From an archaeon (lineage in GTDB: Archaea > Iainarchaeota > Iainarchaeia > Iainarchaeales > Iainarchaeaceae): DNA of 6,187 nt. The notes under the pieces are model-generated. The model worked only from the letters and a program-made list of their open reading frames with translations. It had not been told where the DNA came from and made no database searches. The stretch lies in assembly GCA_024653865.1 (NCBI GenBank), contig JANLHD010000111.1:1-6187 (forward strand), in the 5' to 3' direction. Position 1 is the first letter of the stretch; every line of letters starts with the position of its first letter. This document shows, piece by piece, positions 1 to 5,017 of the stretch. The translations under genes were made by a program, and so were the position numbers.

Positions 1-130
1 TTTCGTCCAGCGGGTCAAGGGAAACAATTGCATAAATTCCCTTTGAACAAAGCAGGTCAATGTCCTCTGCGCCCCGCGGCTTTGAGCCGCGGAACAAAAA
101 CTCATCAACAATCGAAAAACGTTCCATCAT
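1..130 (-). CDS. Dual-specificity protein phosphatase-like protein, N-terminal part (cut by left edge)
   Basis: Only the first 43 residues are in the window; the gene continues beyond base 1. The visible part begins MMERFSIVDEFLFRGSKP and goes on to a GIYAIVSLDPLDE segment. The order 'FRGS-P ... edl..L...GI.aIVSL' is typical of the N-terminus of small archaeal and bacterial dual-specificity/tyrosine phosphatases, in which the CxxxxxR catalytic loop lies further downstream and so cannot be checked here. Two ATGs in tandem (128-130 and 125-127) could serve as the start. A Shine-Dalgarno-like GTGAT (135-139, minus strand) overlaps the nurA stop codon and lies 4 or 7 bases before them, so the second ATG is equally plausible. 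It follows nurA by 8 bases and has no TATA box of its own, so it is probably co-transcribed. The family assignment rests on N-terminal pattern only. Confidence 0.6.
   Translation of the reverse strand, partial: MMERFSIVDEFLFRGSKPRGAEDIDLLCSKGIYAIVSLDPLDE
74..92. repeat. Perfect 8-bp GC inverted repeat (hairpin) inside the phosphatase-like gene
   Basis: CCGCGGCT (74-81) is followed by a 3-base loop and its exact reverse complement AGCCGCGG (85-92). In the mRNA it lies about 40-55 bases after the start codon and encodes the FRGSKPRG segment. It could fold as a tight stem-loop. It may be a chance result of Arg/Gly codons, and no function can be assigned. Confidence 0.6.
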
Positions 131-134
131 GCAA

Positions 135-139
135 ATCAC
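135..139 (-). promoter_or_regulatory. Shine-Dalgarno-like site of the phosphatase-like gene
   Basis: On the minus strand GTGAT, part of the archaeal consensus GGTGATC, overlaps the last base of the nurA stop codon. It lies 4 bases before the first candidate ATG and 7 before the second. The motif supports translation of an internal cistron on the nurA mRNA, in contrast to the leaderless first genes in the window. Confidence 0.35.
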
Positions 140-1221
140 TAAAAAGGCCTATTGTCCCTGCGCATTTTCAGCTTCACCGAATTCCCCAATTTGTCCATGA
201 TTTTATTGTAAACAATTTCAATCTCATCGGGCCTAAGCTTTGCGTGCAAATCCGCCTCTATTAATATGCTAGGGTAAGCATACTCGCGGTGCAAAGAACT
301 CAAAGACATTGCCACGCGCGCAACCTCATTTGCAGCCGCGGAAACATCCCCTTGCGCAATGAACTCCACCCTAAGGGGCCTGTCATATGCGGTCGGCTTC
401 ATATAAAGCGCATAAATAGAGTTGCTCCACTCTTGCGAAAAATCCTGAAGCACCGGGTGCTGCCTTATGTTCTTGGTGTAGGTGAACGCACAGCTGCGCT
501 CCCCCACAGAAAGAAAATAATCCAAAAAAGAGGAATCGTAAACATTCGCAAGCTCATCCCCCATCGGGTCATTTTTCAAAATGGATTCACGGAGCATCGA
601 AACAAACCGCGAACCGCGCGAATCCTCAACCGTGGAAACAAGGGTGCACGAATTTTTTTGCGCGATTTCGTACAACGATTCGAACTCGCGAATAATCCCA
701 ACATAGTCCCCGGAGAGGCGCGACTCCTTCCTTGGCTTGTCCTGGTACTGGGGAACAATCGAGCCGTCGATGAAAAGATATTTCGGGGAAAATTTTTCAA
801 TCACCTTCTTTGAAGCGCTAACTTCCTCGCGCAGGCGCATTAGGCTCTTTGACTGCTCGGCCTCATCCTCCTCCAAAGCGCTGTTGCTAAGATGCGGCTC
901 GGGAAACCTGAAATACCCCGGGTAGTACGCCGCGTTCTTCACTATTCCCCCCTCATACTCGAAAACCACGCCCACCGCGCGAATCAAAACCAAATCAACG
1001 CTCGAGAGGCGCTTTGCAACAAAACCCGAATCAACACCCGCGATTTTTCCCTGCGGAACCCAATTTTCCACGGGAAGGGTGAGCTTTCTTTCGGCGAATT
1101 CCGCCGGGAGCTCGAGGTCCATTTTTTTCATGGGAAAAAGCTTCTCGGAAACCCGCTTCTTTTTCTGCTCCGCAAAATGTATCGAATCAACCGCACTCTG
1201 GATGACCTTTGAGATGCTCAT
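139..1221 (-). CDS. nurA: NurA-family 5'->3' DNA nuclease
   Basis: A 360-residue protein, a usual length for archaeal NurA. NurA works with the HerA translocase and Mre11-Rad50 to resect double-strand break ends in the cytoplasm; it is a Mn-dependent nuclease of RNase H-like fold. Visible marks are the N-terminal IAGVDSGF segment (60-67) with its metal-binding Asp64, Glu132/Glu133 in the central helix, FIDGS (150-154) with Asp152, a VSTVEDSRGSRF strand-loop (195-206), LRVEFI (283-288), and the C-terminal YPSILIEADLHAK block (316-328), which is typical of the family. The VSTVEDSRGS segment has Glu where I would expect Lys in many relatives. The ATG at 1221 is supported by a TATA box centred 25.5 bases upstream. 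herA is not in the window; it is often, though not always, next to nurA. The gene is followed directly by a phosphatase-like cistron. Confidence 0.88.
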   Translation of the reverse strand: MSISKVIQSAVDSIHFAEQKKKRVSEKLFPMKKMDLELPAEFAERKLTLPVENWVPQGKIAGVDSGFVAKRLSSVDLVLIRAVGVVFEYEGGIVKNAAYYPGYFRFPEPHLSNSALEEDEAEQSKSLMRLREEVSASKKVIEKFSPKYLFIDGSIVPQYQDKPRKESRLSGDYVGIIREFESLYEIAQKNSCTLVSTVEDSRGSRFVSMLRESILKNDPMGDELANVYDSSFLDYFLSVGERSCAFTYTKNIRQHPVLQDFSQEWSNSIYALYMKPTAYDRPLRVEFIAQGDVSAAANEVARVAMSLSSLHREYAYPSILIEADLHAKLRPDEIEIVYNKIMDKLGNSVKLKMRRDNRPF

Positions 1222-1242
1222 AATGAAACCATTGGTTCGAGG

Positions 1243-1250
1243 TTTTTAAA
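1243..1250 (-). promoter_or_regulatory. TATA box of nurA
   Basis: TTTAAAAA on the minus strand is centred 25.5 bases before the nurA ATG. That would place transcription initiation at or next to the start codon, giving a leaderless mRNA. The same octamer sits in the same relation to the last gene of the window (6061-6068). Confidence 0.6.
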
Positions 1251-1282
1251 TCAGTTTAGGGTTGAGTGCCGGTGCGGAAAAG

Positions 1283-1939
1283 TCACATTTTCCTAATCAG
1301 GAACTTTGCAGTACTATTGCCGGCATCATAACGATGGATCCTGATATTCCTGAAATTTTTTGCCAGCCTGACAAGTTCCTTGTCCATTCTAAAATAAGGG
1401 ATGGCGATATACGCAACGCCCCCTGGTTTGAGAACTTCGGCAACATTCATTATTGCCTTCGCGGCATTGGCGTTTGTATAACTTGCCCCGCCAAAAGTTG
1501 AAACCACCAGATGAAAACTATCCCTGCCAAACTTGGACACCAATTCTTCGGGAGAAGCCAAAACATCAAACTGCGCAGAATGCGCTATGTCGGTTTTAAT
1601 GAAGTCTAAATCAACCCCCTTCGCCACAGAAACAAGGCCGCTTGCAAATAAACTTTTACCATTGCCCTCGTTTAAAACCCGTATCCGCTCACCCGGAAAC
1701 CTCTGCTGGAGGCGCCCCACGACTTCGGCAAAATCAACTTCGTGAATATCGTTAATTTTAGCCAAAGGGCGGCTCACTTTGCCCTCTCTTTTAAGCCCCC
1801 GGTAAACATCCTCGGCAGCCCGCAGATCATCCGCCAATTTGGATTTCTCCAAAGGGGTAAGCCGCAGAGCATTCTTGCGCCCCTCGCGCCTTTTTGCCGC
1901 CTGGCGCCTTTGCATTCTGGCCTTTCGTTCAGCTGGCAT
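1283..1939 (-). CDS. Class I SAM-dependent methyltransferase-like protein with basic N-terminus
   Basis: 218 residues. Residues 1-35 are very rich in Lys and Arg, which suggests contact with nucleic acid or the ribosome. From about residue 85 a Rossmann-like domain follows. RIRVLNEGNGKSL (85-97) sits where motif I (VLDxGxGxG) is expected, and DLDFIKTDI (110-118) gives strand-end acids. FHLVVSTFGGASY (142-154) resembles motif IV, and NVAEVLKPGGVAYIAIP (165-181) is the characteristic post-IV helix-strand. Motif I is imperfect: Asn-Glu replaces the usual Asp-x and Lys replaces the second Gly, so SAM binding may be altered or lost. The C-terminus is short. The substrate is unknown. The start is supported by a TATA box centred 29.5 bases upstream. 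It is divergent from the 2058 gene and separated by 61 bases from nurA, which has its own promoter. The fold call is fairly safe; catalytic activity is not. Confidence 0.7.
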   Translation of the reverse strand: MPAERKARMQRRQAAKRREGRKNALRLTPLEKSKLADDLRAAEDVYRGLKREGKVSRPLAKINDIHEVDFAEVVGRLQQRFPGERIRVLNEGNGKSLFASGLVSVAKGVDLDFIKTDIAHSAQFDVLASPEELVSKFGRDSFHLVVSTFGGASYTNANAAKAIMNVAEVLKPGGVAYIAIPYFRMDKELVRLAKNFRNIRIHRYDAGNSTAKFLIRKM

Positions 1940-1964
1940 GACCTAAAATTAAGGAAAACCGCCC

Positions 1965-1972
1965 TATTTAAG
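1965..1972 (-). promoter_or_regulatory. TATA box of the methyltransferase-like gene
   Basis: CTTAAATA on the minus strand is centred 29.5 bases upstream of the ATG at 1939, consistent with a leaderless or nearly leaderless transcript. Confidence 0.5.
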
Positions 1973-2027
1973 CCATTCGCAATCCAAAACAAAAAACCCA
2001 AAAAAACCTCAAAATCACACCAGAAAG

Positions 2028-2035
2028 TATAAATA
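2028..2035 (+). promoter_or_regulatory. TATA box of the 139-residue orphan gene
   Basis: TATAAATA is centred 26.5 bases before the ATG at 2058, an almost ideal archaeal promoter for a leaderless mRNA. It argues against the nearer ATG at 2041, which opens only six codons before a stop. With the box at 1965-1972 it forms a divergent promoter region of 118 bases. Confidence 0.65.
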
Positions 2036-2057
2036 TCCAAATGAATATACTTCGTAG

Positions 2058-2477
2058 ATGAAAGCTGTTTTTGAGGTCAAAACCATCCAGGCAGACTGGG
2101 CTCCGCCGTTCAAGAAAAACATTACCGTGAACACCTACGAGGTCAAATTGCACGAAGAATTCGACAGAATAACAGGAAACGGCAACGACGAATCCGTGTT
2201 CCGCGCACTCCAAATCGAAAACGACGGCGCAAAACTCGAATTCAGCCCCCTATTCACGCTCAAAGACCCGCAAGAAGAGGACAGGGGAGAAAAAGTCCTA
2301 TATGCAAGAAAAGGAACACAAAAAACAATTGCATACCTCTGGGGCGAAAAAGGAATAACAAAAAACATTGTTTTCAAGGGCATAACAGAGCCTTTCTCCT
2401 CGCGCGAAGAGCCCGCAAAAGAAGAAATGCCGCAAGTTGAACTCGCAACCGAACGCGAACCGGGCACCCTCTTCTAA
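2058..2477 (+). CDS. Hypothetical protein, 139 residues, acidic C-terminal tail
   Basis: I do not recognise this protein. It has no signal peptide or membrane segment. Residues 1-110 alternate short hydrophobic and polar stretches (VFEVKTI, ITVNTYEVKLHEEF, KVLYARKG, TIAYLWGEKG, KNIVFKGIT), which suggests a mostly beta, soluble domain. Residues 111-139 are rich in Glu, Pro and Arg (EPFSSREEPAKEEMPQVE) and look disordered, ending in GTLF. No Cys or metal motif is present. The start is fixed by a TATA box 26.5 bases upstream, and codon use matches its neighbours. alaX follows after 39 bases on the same strand, so read-through transcription is possible although a weak TATA-like box lies between them. 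The strong promoter and clean frame make it a real gene; no function is proposed. Confidence 0.8.
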   Translation: MKAVFEVKTIQADWAPPFKKNITVNTYEVKLHEEFDRITGNGNDESVFRALQIENDGAKLEFSPLFTLKDPQEEDRGEKVLYARKGTQKTIAYLWGEKGITKNIVFKGITEPFSSREEPAKEEMPQVELATEREPGTLF

Positions 2478-2485
2478 GCAAGTGC

Positions 2486-2493
2486 CTTAAACT
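2486..2493 (+). promoter_or_regulatory. Weak TATA-like box of alaX
   Basis: CTTAAACT is centred 27.5 bases before the alaX ATG, the spacing seen for other genes here. The match is poor compared with the other boxes, so alaX could instead be read from the upstream promoter. Confidence 0.3.
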
Positions 2494-2516
2494 CTTAACC
2501 ATAAACAAATTAATCC

Positions 2517-3239
2517 ATGGCAAAACTCTACTTGGACGACTCGTATTTGAAGGAATGCGAAGCCATTGTAACCAAAGTGGTTGACGCAAAATTTGTTGAA
2601 CTTGACCAAACCATTTTCTATTCCCAAGGAGGGGGACAGCCGTCCGATTCCGGAAAAATCGTGAAAGAAAACGGGGAAGAGGCAAGGGTTGTGTTTGCAA
2701 AAGCGTTCGGCGAAAACATTTCACACCAAATCGAGCCGGAAGGAATTTTGAACGAAGGCGAAAAAGTGCGATGCGTTCTTGATTGGGAAAAAAGGCACAA
2801 ACACATGAGAATGCACACCTGTGCGCACATACTAGCGGGTGTAATCAACAAGGAAATAGGCGCGCTCATAACCGGAAACCAGCTCGGCGAAGAGGAATCA
2901 AGAATGGATTTCAACGTCCCGGAATTCGACAAGGAACTGCTCAAAACATTCGAGCAAAAAGGCAACGAAATAATTTCGCGCGGGCTTGAAATTACGGTTT
3001 CCTACGAGGCCAGGGAAAAGGCGCTTGCAAGGCCCGAACTATTCAGGCTCAAGGATGTTTTGCCAAAAGATATTCCCATGCTGCGCATTGTTTCAATCGG
3101 GGATTTTGACATACAAGCCGACGGCGGAACGCACGTCGCAAACACGCGTGAAATAGGAAAAATGAAAATCACAAACTTCAAGAACAAGGGCGCACAAAAC
3201 AGAAGGATTTACTGGACGCTTTCGGAAAACACCCAATAA
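2517..3239 (+). CDS. alaX: Alanyl-tRNA editing protein AlaX (AlaX-M type)
   Basis: 240 residues, close to the medium-length class of AlaX, a free-standing homologue of the AlaRS editing domain. It hydrolyses mischarged Ser- (or Gly-) tRNA(Ala) in the cytoplasm and so guards translation fidelity. Visible parts: an N-terminal beta-barrel-type region with FYSQGGGQPSDSG (34-46), the glycine-rich loop seen in AlaRS C-terminal halves and AlaX-M; the zinc motif HxxxH at His100 and His104 (MRMHTCAHILAGVI); and QADGGTHVANTREIG (200-214) with the second metal His206. AlaRS has Cys in the CGGTH motif, while this protein has Asp202. I recall Asp as common in archaeal AlaX-M, so it is probably a family feature rather than a defect. 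There is no AlaRS synthetase domain. The ATG at 2517 lies 39 bases after the preceding stop, and the gene converges on the DUF5654-like gene. Confidence 0.93.
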   Translation: MAKLYLDDSYLKECEAIVTKVVDAKFVELDQTIFYSQGGGQPSDSGKIVKENGEEARVVFAKAFGENISHQIEPEGILNEGEKVRCVLDWEKRHKHMRMHTCAHILAGVINKEIGALITGNQLGEEESRMDFNVPEFDKELLKTFEQKGNEIISRGLEITVSYEAREKALARPELFRLKDVLPKDIPMLRIVSIGDFDIQADGGTHVANTREIGKMKITNFKNKGAQNRRIYWTLSENTQ

Positions 3240-3260
3240 TTTGCCAAATAAAAAATTTAC
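3240..3260. terminator. Possible AT-rich terminator between convergent genes
   Basis: The 21 bases between the alaX stop and the DUF5654-like stop contain an A6 run (3250-3255). Read on the minus strand this is a T6 tract just after the DUF5654-like stop, as in archaeal oligo-T termination. No clear stem-loop is visible, and the evidence on the plus strand is weaker. Confidence 0.3.
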
Positions 3261-3479
3261 TCACTTCGCTTTTTCGGCAATCCTTCCTATCCAGATTGTC
3301 GCCAAAACCGCGACGATTGCCACAACAAACGCGTACACAATCATGGGCACAAGAGTGCTTGCAGTCCCAAAAAACTCGACAAAAATCGCCTTGATTGCAC
3401 CATTCCACGCGAGCGCGGCGACAAGCCCAAAAGCCGAGGTAATCAAAACCGCAAGCTTCGAGGCAACATCACGCTTCAA
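3261..3479 (-). CDS. DUF5654-like two-helix membrane protein (TTG start proposed)
   Basis: About 72 residues from the proposed TTG. The sequence SAFGLVAALAWNGAI (14-28) is the hallmark I associate with DUF5654, small membrane proteins of archaea and some large viruses with no established function. Two hydrophobic helices are visible, about 8-25 and 43-64, with a short loop (FVEFFGTAST) and a basic C-terminus (GRIAEKAK). The frame has no ATG or GTG and is open upstream to a TTG at 3572. A strong TATA box (3503-3510) lies inside that longer version, so the long start is unlikely. The box is centred 27.5 bases before TTG 3479 and 21.5 before TTG 3485; the former fits the spacing of other genes here and the usual DUF5654 length. 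The protein family is fairly sure, the exact start is not. Confidence 0.75.
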   Translation of the reverse strand: MKRDVASKLAVLITSAFGLVAALAWNGAIKAIFVEFFGTASTLVPMIVYAFVVAIVAVLATIWIGRIAEKAK

Positions 3480-3502
3480 AGCCAATACAATCCGCTTTCC
3501 CG

Positions 3503-3510
3503 TATTTATA
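3503..3510 (-). promoter_or_regulatory. TATA box of the DUF5654-like gene
   Basis: TATAAATA on the minus strand is the same octamer as the box of the 2058 gene. It is centred 27.5 bases upstream of TTG 3479 and predicts a leaderless mRNA with a non-ATG start. Confidence 0.55.
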
Positions 3511-3574
3511 CCAAGCTGATTAGCGCTATTGGCGGACAAACCCCCAACAAACAAAACGCGAAATAGAAACAAAA

Positions 3575-3582
3575 TTTAATAA
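3575..3582 (+). promoter_or_regulatory. TATA-like box of the 153-residue membrane protein gene
   Basis: TTTAATAA is centred 28.5 bases before the ATG at 3607, within the spacing range of the other promoters in the window. Confidence 0.45.
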
Positions 3583-3606
3583 ACCAAGGAAACGATAATT
3601 AAGCCA

Positions 3607-4068
3607 ATGTCAGGGCTCGGATTCTTACCGGATTTGCTCATACTCTCCGCCACATTCGCACTAATCATCAAATTCAGAAAAGAAATTGCACGGCTCTTTT
3701 TGAAAATTCCCGGCCCAAGATTTTTTGTATACGTTGCGAGCTCAATTCCGTTCATAATATTCGAGGAAAACATCAACTGCTTGCCCACGGGATGCCAACT
3801 GATTCCCTGGACCGTGCCCGTGCTCATAGTCCTTGTAATAATTCTTGGGTTAATTTGCAGGCGCCTCAAGGCGCACGATTTACGGAAAACGACCTTTTTC
3901 TTTTCCCTATACGGCGTATTCTGGGAACTCATAATAGGCGGGCTCGCTGGCGCACTCGGATTGGGATTATTTTTCATATTCATGGTTTTCTGGGTCCTGC
4001 TCAGCTACGCATACCTCGTGGTTGTGCCCCTCACCATACTTTTCAGCCAGGAAATAGGCGAAAAATAA
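3607..4068 (+). CDS. Multi-span membrane protein of unknown function, 153 residues
   Basis: I do not recognise a named family. About five hydrophobic segments are visible: 7-22, 38-54, 68-85, 96-117 and 119-146 (the last two may be kinked or merged). A basic loop IKFRKEIARLFLKIPGPR (21-38) and RRLKAHDLRK (85-94) are likely cytoplasmic by the positive-inside rule. The loop FEENINCLPTGCQ (52-64) has two acidic residues and two Cys and, by the same rule, would be outside; a disulfide or metal site is possible. The protein has no signal peptide apart from the first helix and no catalytic signature. The ATG start is supported by the TATA-like box 28.5 bases upstream. It is divergent from the DUF5654-like gene, so two small membrane proteins share a promoter region, but no shared role can be shown. 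Confidence 0.78.
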   Translation: MSGLGFLPDLLILSATFALIIKFRKEIARLFLKIPGPRFFVYVASSIPFIIFEENINCLPTGCQLIPWTVPVLIVLVIILGLICRRLKAHDLRKTTFFFSLYGVFWELIIGGLAGALGLGLFFIFMVFWVLLSYAYLVVVPLTILFSQEIGEK

Positions 4069-4115
4069 ACCCTTTGCAAAAAAACTAAACAGGCGAACCC
4101 ATTTTTTGGTATAAC

Positions 4116-4123
4116 ATATATAT
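4116..4123 (+). promoter_or_regulatory. TATA box upstream of the zinc-finger-like stub
   Basis: ATATATAT, in an AT-rich stretch, is centred 26.5 bases before the ATG at 4146. Position and sequence match the leaderless promoters of the neighbouring genes, so it probably starts a transcript that reads through the stub into pth2. Confidence 0.5.
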
Positions 4124-4145
4124 TTTTCAGCAAGGGTTATTTTTC

Positions 4146-4214
4146 ATGGAAAACCAAGGAACCAAAACAATATGCAGCCGCGGGCACGAGTTCTATAAAA
4201 CAAAGGACCGCCCC
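4146..4214 (+). pseudogene. Short zinc-finger-like stub (possible gene remnant)
   Basis: The ATG at 4146 opens MENQGTKTICSRGHEFYKTKDRP. C-x-x-G-H-x-F/Y-Y-K-[ST]-x-D-x-P resembles the start of small zinc-finger proteins that read CPxGHxFxKSSDCPTCPxCE (as in a bacterial family with an RNA-polymerase-alpha-C-terminal-like helical domain). Here the expected second Cys pair is missing: Arg stands at the 'DCP' Cys, and after DRP the reading frame turns into unrelated sequence and enters pth2 out of frame. The frame stays open to 4619, but the part over pth2 is Arg/Gly-rich low-complexity sequence and not believable. The stub has its own well-placed TATA box. It may be a decayed gene, a leader peptide, or chance; the end given is where similarity stops, not a stop codon. 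Confidence is low. Confidence 0.3.
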
Positions 4215-4228
4215 CTTTCAAGAGCAAC

Positions 4229-4236
4229 AAATATAT
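4229..4236 (+). promoter_or_regulatory. TATA box of pth2
   Basis: AAATATAT is centred 28.5 bases before the pth2 ATG at 4261, again predicting a leaderless mRNA. pth2 may therefore have two promoters in tandem, this one and the one at 4116-4123. Confidence 0.5.
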
Positions 4237-4260
4237 TCTTTCTTCGCATTTGTTTTCCCT

Positions 4261-4611
4261 ATGGAGTACAAGCAAGTAATCATCATCCGCAAGGACCTCG
4301 CAATGGGCTCTGGCAAAATCGCGGCGCAGGCTTCGCACGCATCGCTCGAAGCGTACGAAAAAGCCCTGAAGAAGGACCCGCGCGCGGTCGAGCAATGGAA
4401 GATGCAGGGACAGGCAAAGGTCGTCTTGAAAGTGAACTCGAAAGAGGAGCTACTGGAGTGGTTCGAAAAACTCAAAAAAATGTTCCCAACATCGCTCATA
4501 AAGGACGCCGGAAGAACGCAAATCGCGGCGGGAGAGCCAACTGCAGTGGCAGTCGGACCGGCGGCGGAAAACGAAATAGACAAATTCACCAAAGAGTTAA
4601 AGCTGCTCTAA
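4261..4611 (+). CDS. pth2: Peptidyl-tRNA hydrolase, archaeal/eukaryotic type (Pth2)
   Basis: 116 residues, full length for Pth2. The enzyme cleaves peptidyl-tRNA released from stalled ribosomes, recycling tRNA and freeing the peptide; it is cytoplasmic and unrelated to bacterial Pth. The family signature is complete: KQVIIIRKDLAMGSGKIAAQ (4-23) with Lys19 and Gln23, His26 in the next helix (SHASLEAY), a central KVVLKV strand (53-58), IKDAGRTQIAAG (80-91) with Asp82 and Thr86, and GEPTAVAVGPA (91-101). The C-terminus ENEIDKFTKELKLL is the usual last helix. ATG 4261 gives the standard N-terminus and has a TATA box 28.5 bases upstream. The gene converges on the 4627 gene with 15 bases between the stops. 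Very secure. Confidence 0.96.
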   Translation: MEYKQVIIIRKDLAMGSGKIAAQASHASLEAYEKALKKDPRAVEQWKMQGQAKVVLKVNSKEELLEWFEKLKKMFPTSLIKDAGRTQIAAGEPTAVAVGPAAENEIDKFTKELKLL

Positions 4612-4626
4612 ATTTTTAAAAAAAAT
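4612..4626. terminator. Likely bidirectional T-tract terminator between convergent genes
   Basis: Between two facing stop codons lies T5 followed by A8 (4613-4625). The plus-strand transcript of pth2 ends over T5, and the minus-strand transcript of the 4627 gene ends over T8. Archaeal RNA polymerase terminates at oligo-T without needing a hairpin, so a 15-base shared terminator is reasonable. Confidence 0.4.
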
Positions 4627-4944
4627 TCACTTGCCTTCCGCGGCGCGAATCGAATCCTCAACCCTAGCAATGGCTTCTTTCGAAGCATTGTTCTTTTCCA
4701 TGAAATCCTTCAACGCAAAAAGGTAATCCGAAAACCTGACCCTCGACTCGATTTGCTTCATTTCGGGGTGAATGTCCCTGCCAAGCACTTTTTTGTGGTC
4801 AAGGACCATCTCCGCCCCCGCCGGGGTTTTCTTGAATTCCTCCACCCAATGCAAAACCTGCGCCTTTGGAGCCAGCCTTTTTGGAACCCTGAATTTCGTG
4901 CCCCCAAAAAATGCGCGAACCCTTTTCCTAACGCCAAGCGCCAT
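4627..4944 (-). CDS. Hypothetical small basic helical protein, 105 residues
   Basis: I do not recognise this protein. The N-terminus (MALGVRKRVRAFFGGTKFRV, then PKRLAPK) is strongly basic and could bind RNA, DNA or a membrane surface. Residues 28-105 look alpha-helical and charged (VLHWVEEFKKT, FSDYLFALKDFMEKN, SKEAIARVEDSIRAAEGK), with no Cys cluster and no membrane helix. A TTG two codons upstream (4950) extends the frame, but a TATA box (4966-4973) is centred 25.5 bases before ATG 4944, which therefore is the likely start. It converges on pth2 and is divergent from the 5049 gene. Its own promoter and compact ending support a real gene; the function is unknown. Confidence 0.75.
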   Translation of the reverse strand: MALGVRKRVRAFFGGTKFRVPKRLAPKAQVLHWVEEFKKTPAGAEMVLDHKKVLGRDIHPEMKQIESRVRFSDYLFALKDFMEKNNASKEAIARVEDSIRAAEGK

Positions 4945-4965
4945 TACCAAAATAGGATTTGGAGG

Positions 4966-4973
4966 TATAAAAA
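4966..4973 (-). promoter_or_regulatory. TATA box of the 4627-4944 gene
   Basis: TTTTTATA on the minus strand is centred 25.5 bases before ATG 4944. The spacing decides for this ATG over the TTG at 4950. Confidence 0.55.
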
Positions 4974-5017
4974 TGTGTTTTTGCGATTTTTGCCAAAAAG
5001 CGCAGGGCTACTAGTTG

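Noticed and set aside
289..813. Long plus-strand open frame opposite nurA
   Set aside because: It is antisense to a clear NurA protein, its composition is rich in Arg/His/Asn as in shadow frames, and it has no promoter or motif.
2041..2061. Upstream ATG at 2041 as the start of the orphan gene
   Set aside because: It meets a stop after six codons in a different frame, and lies too close to the TATA box; ATG 2058 fits.
2374..2724. Minus-strand open frame bridging the orphan gene and alaX
   Set aside because: It spans two real genes on the other strand and has an Arg/Leu-rich shadow composition.
3241..3519. Plus-strand open frame opposite the DUF5654-like gene
   Set aside because: It starts directly after the alaX stop but covers the conserved DUF5654-like sequence in antisense; no promoter or family resemblance.
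4146..4619. A 157-codon open frame overlapping all of pth2
   Set aside because: Only the first 23 or so residues resemble a protein motif. The rest is Arg/Gly-rich low complexity produced by reading pth2 in another frame; pth2 itself is unmistakable.
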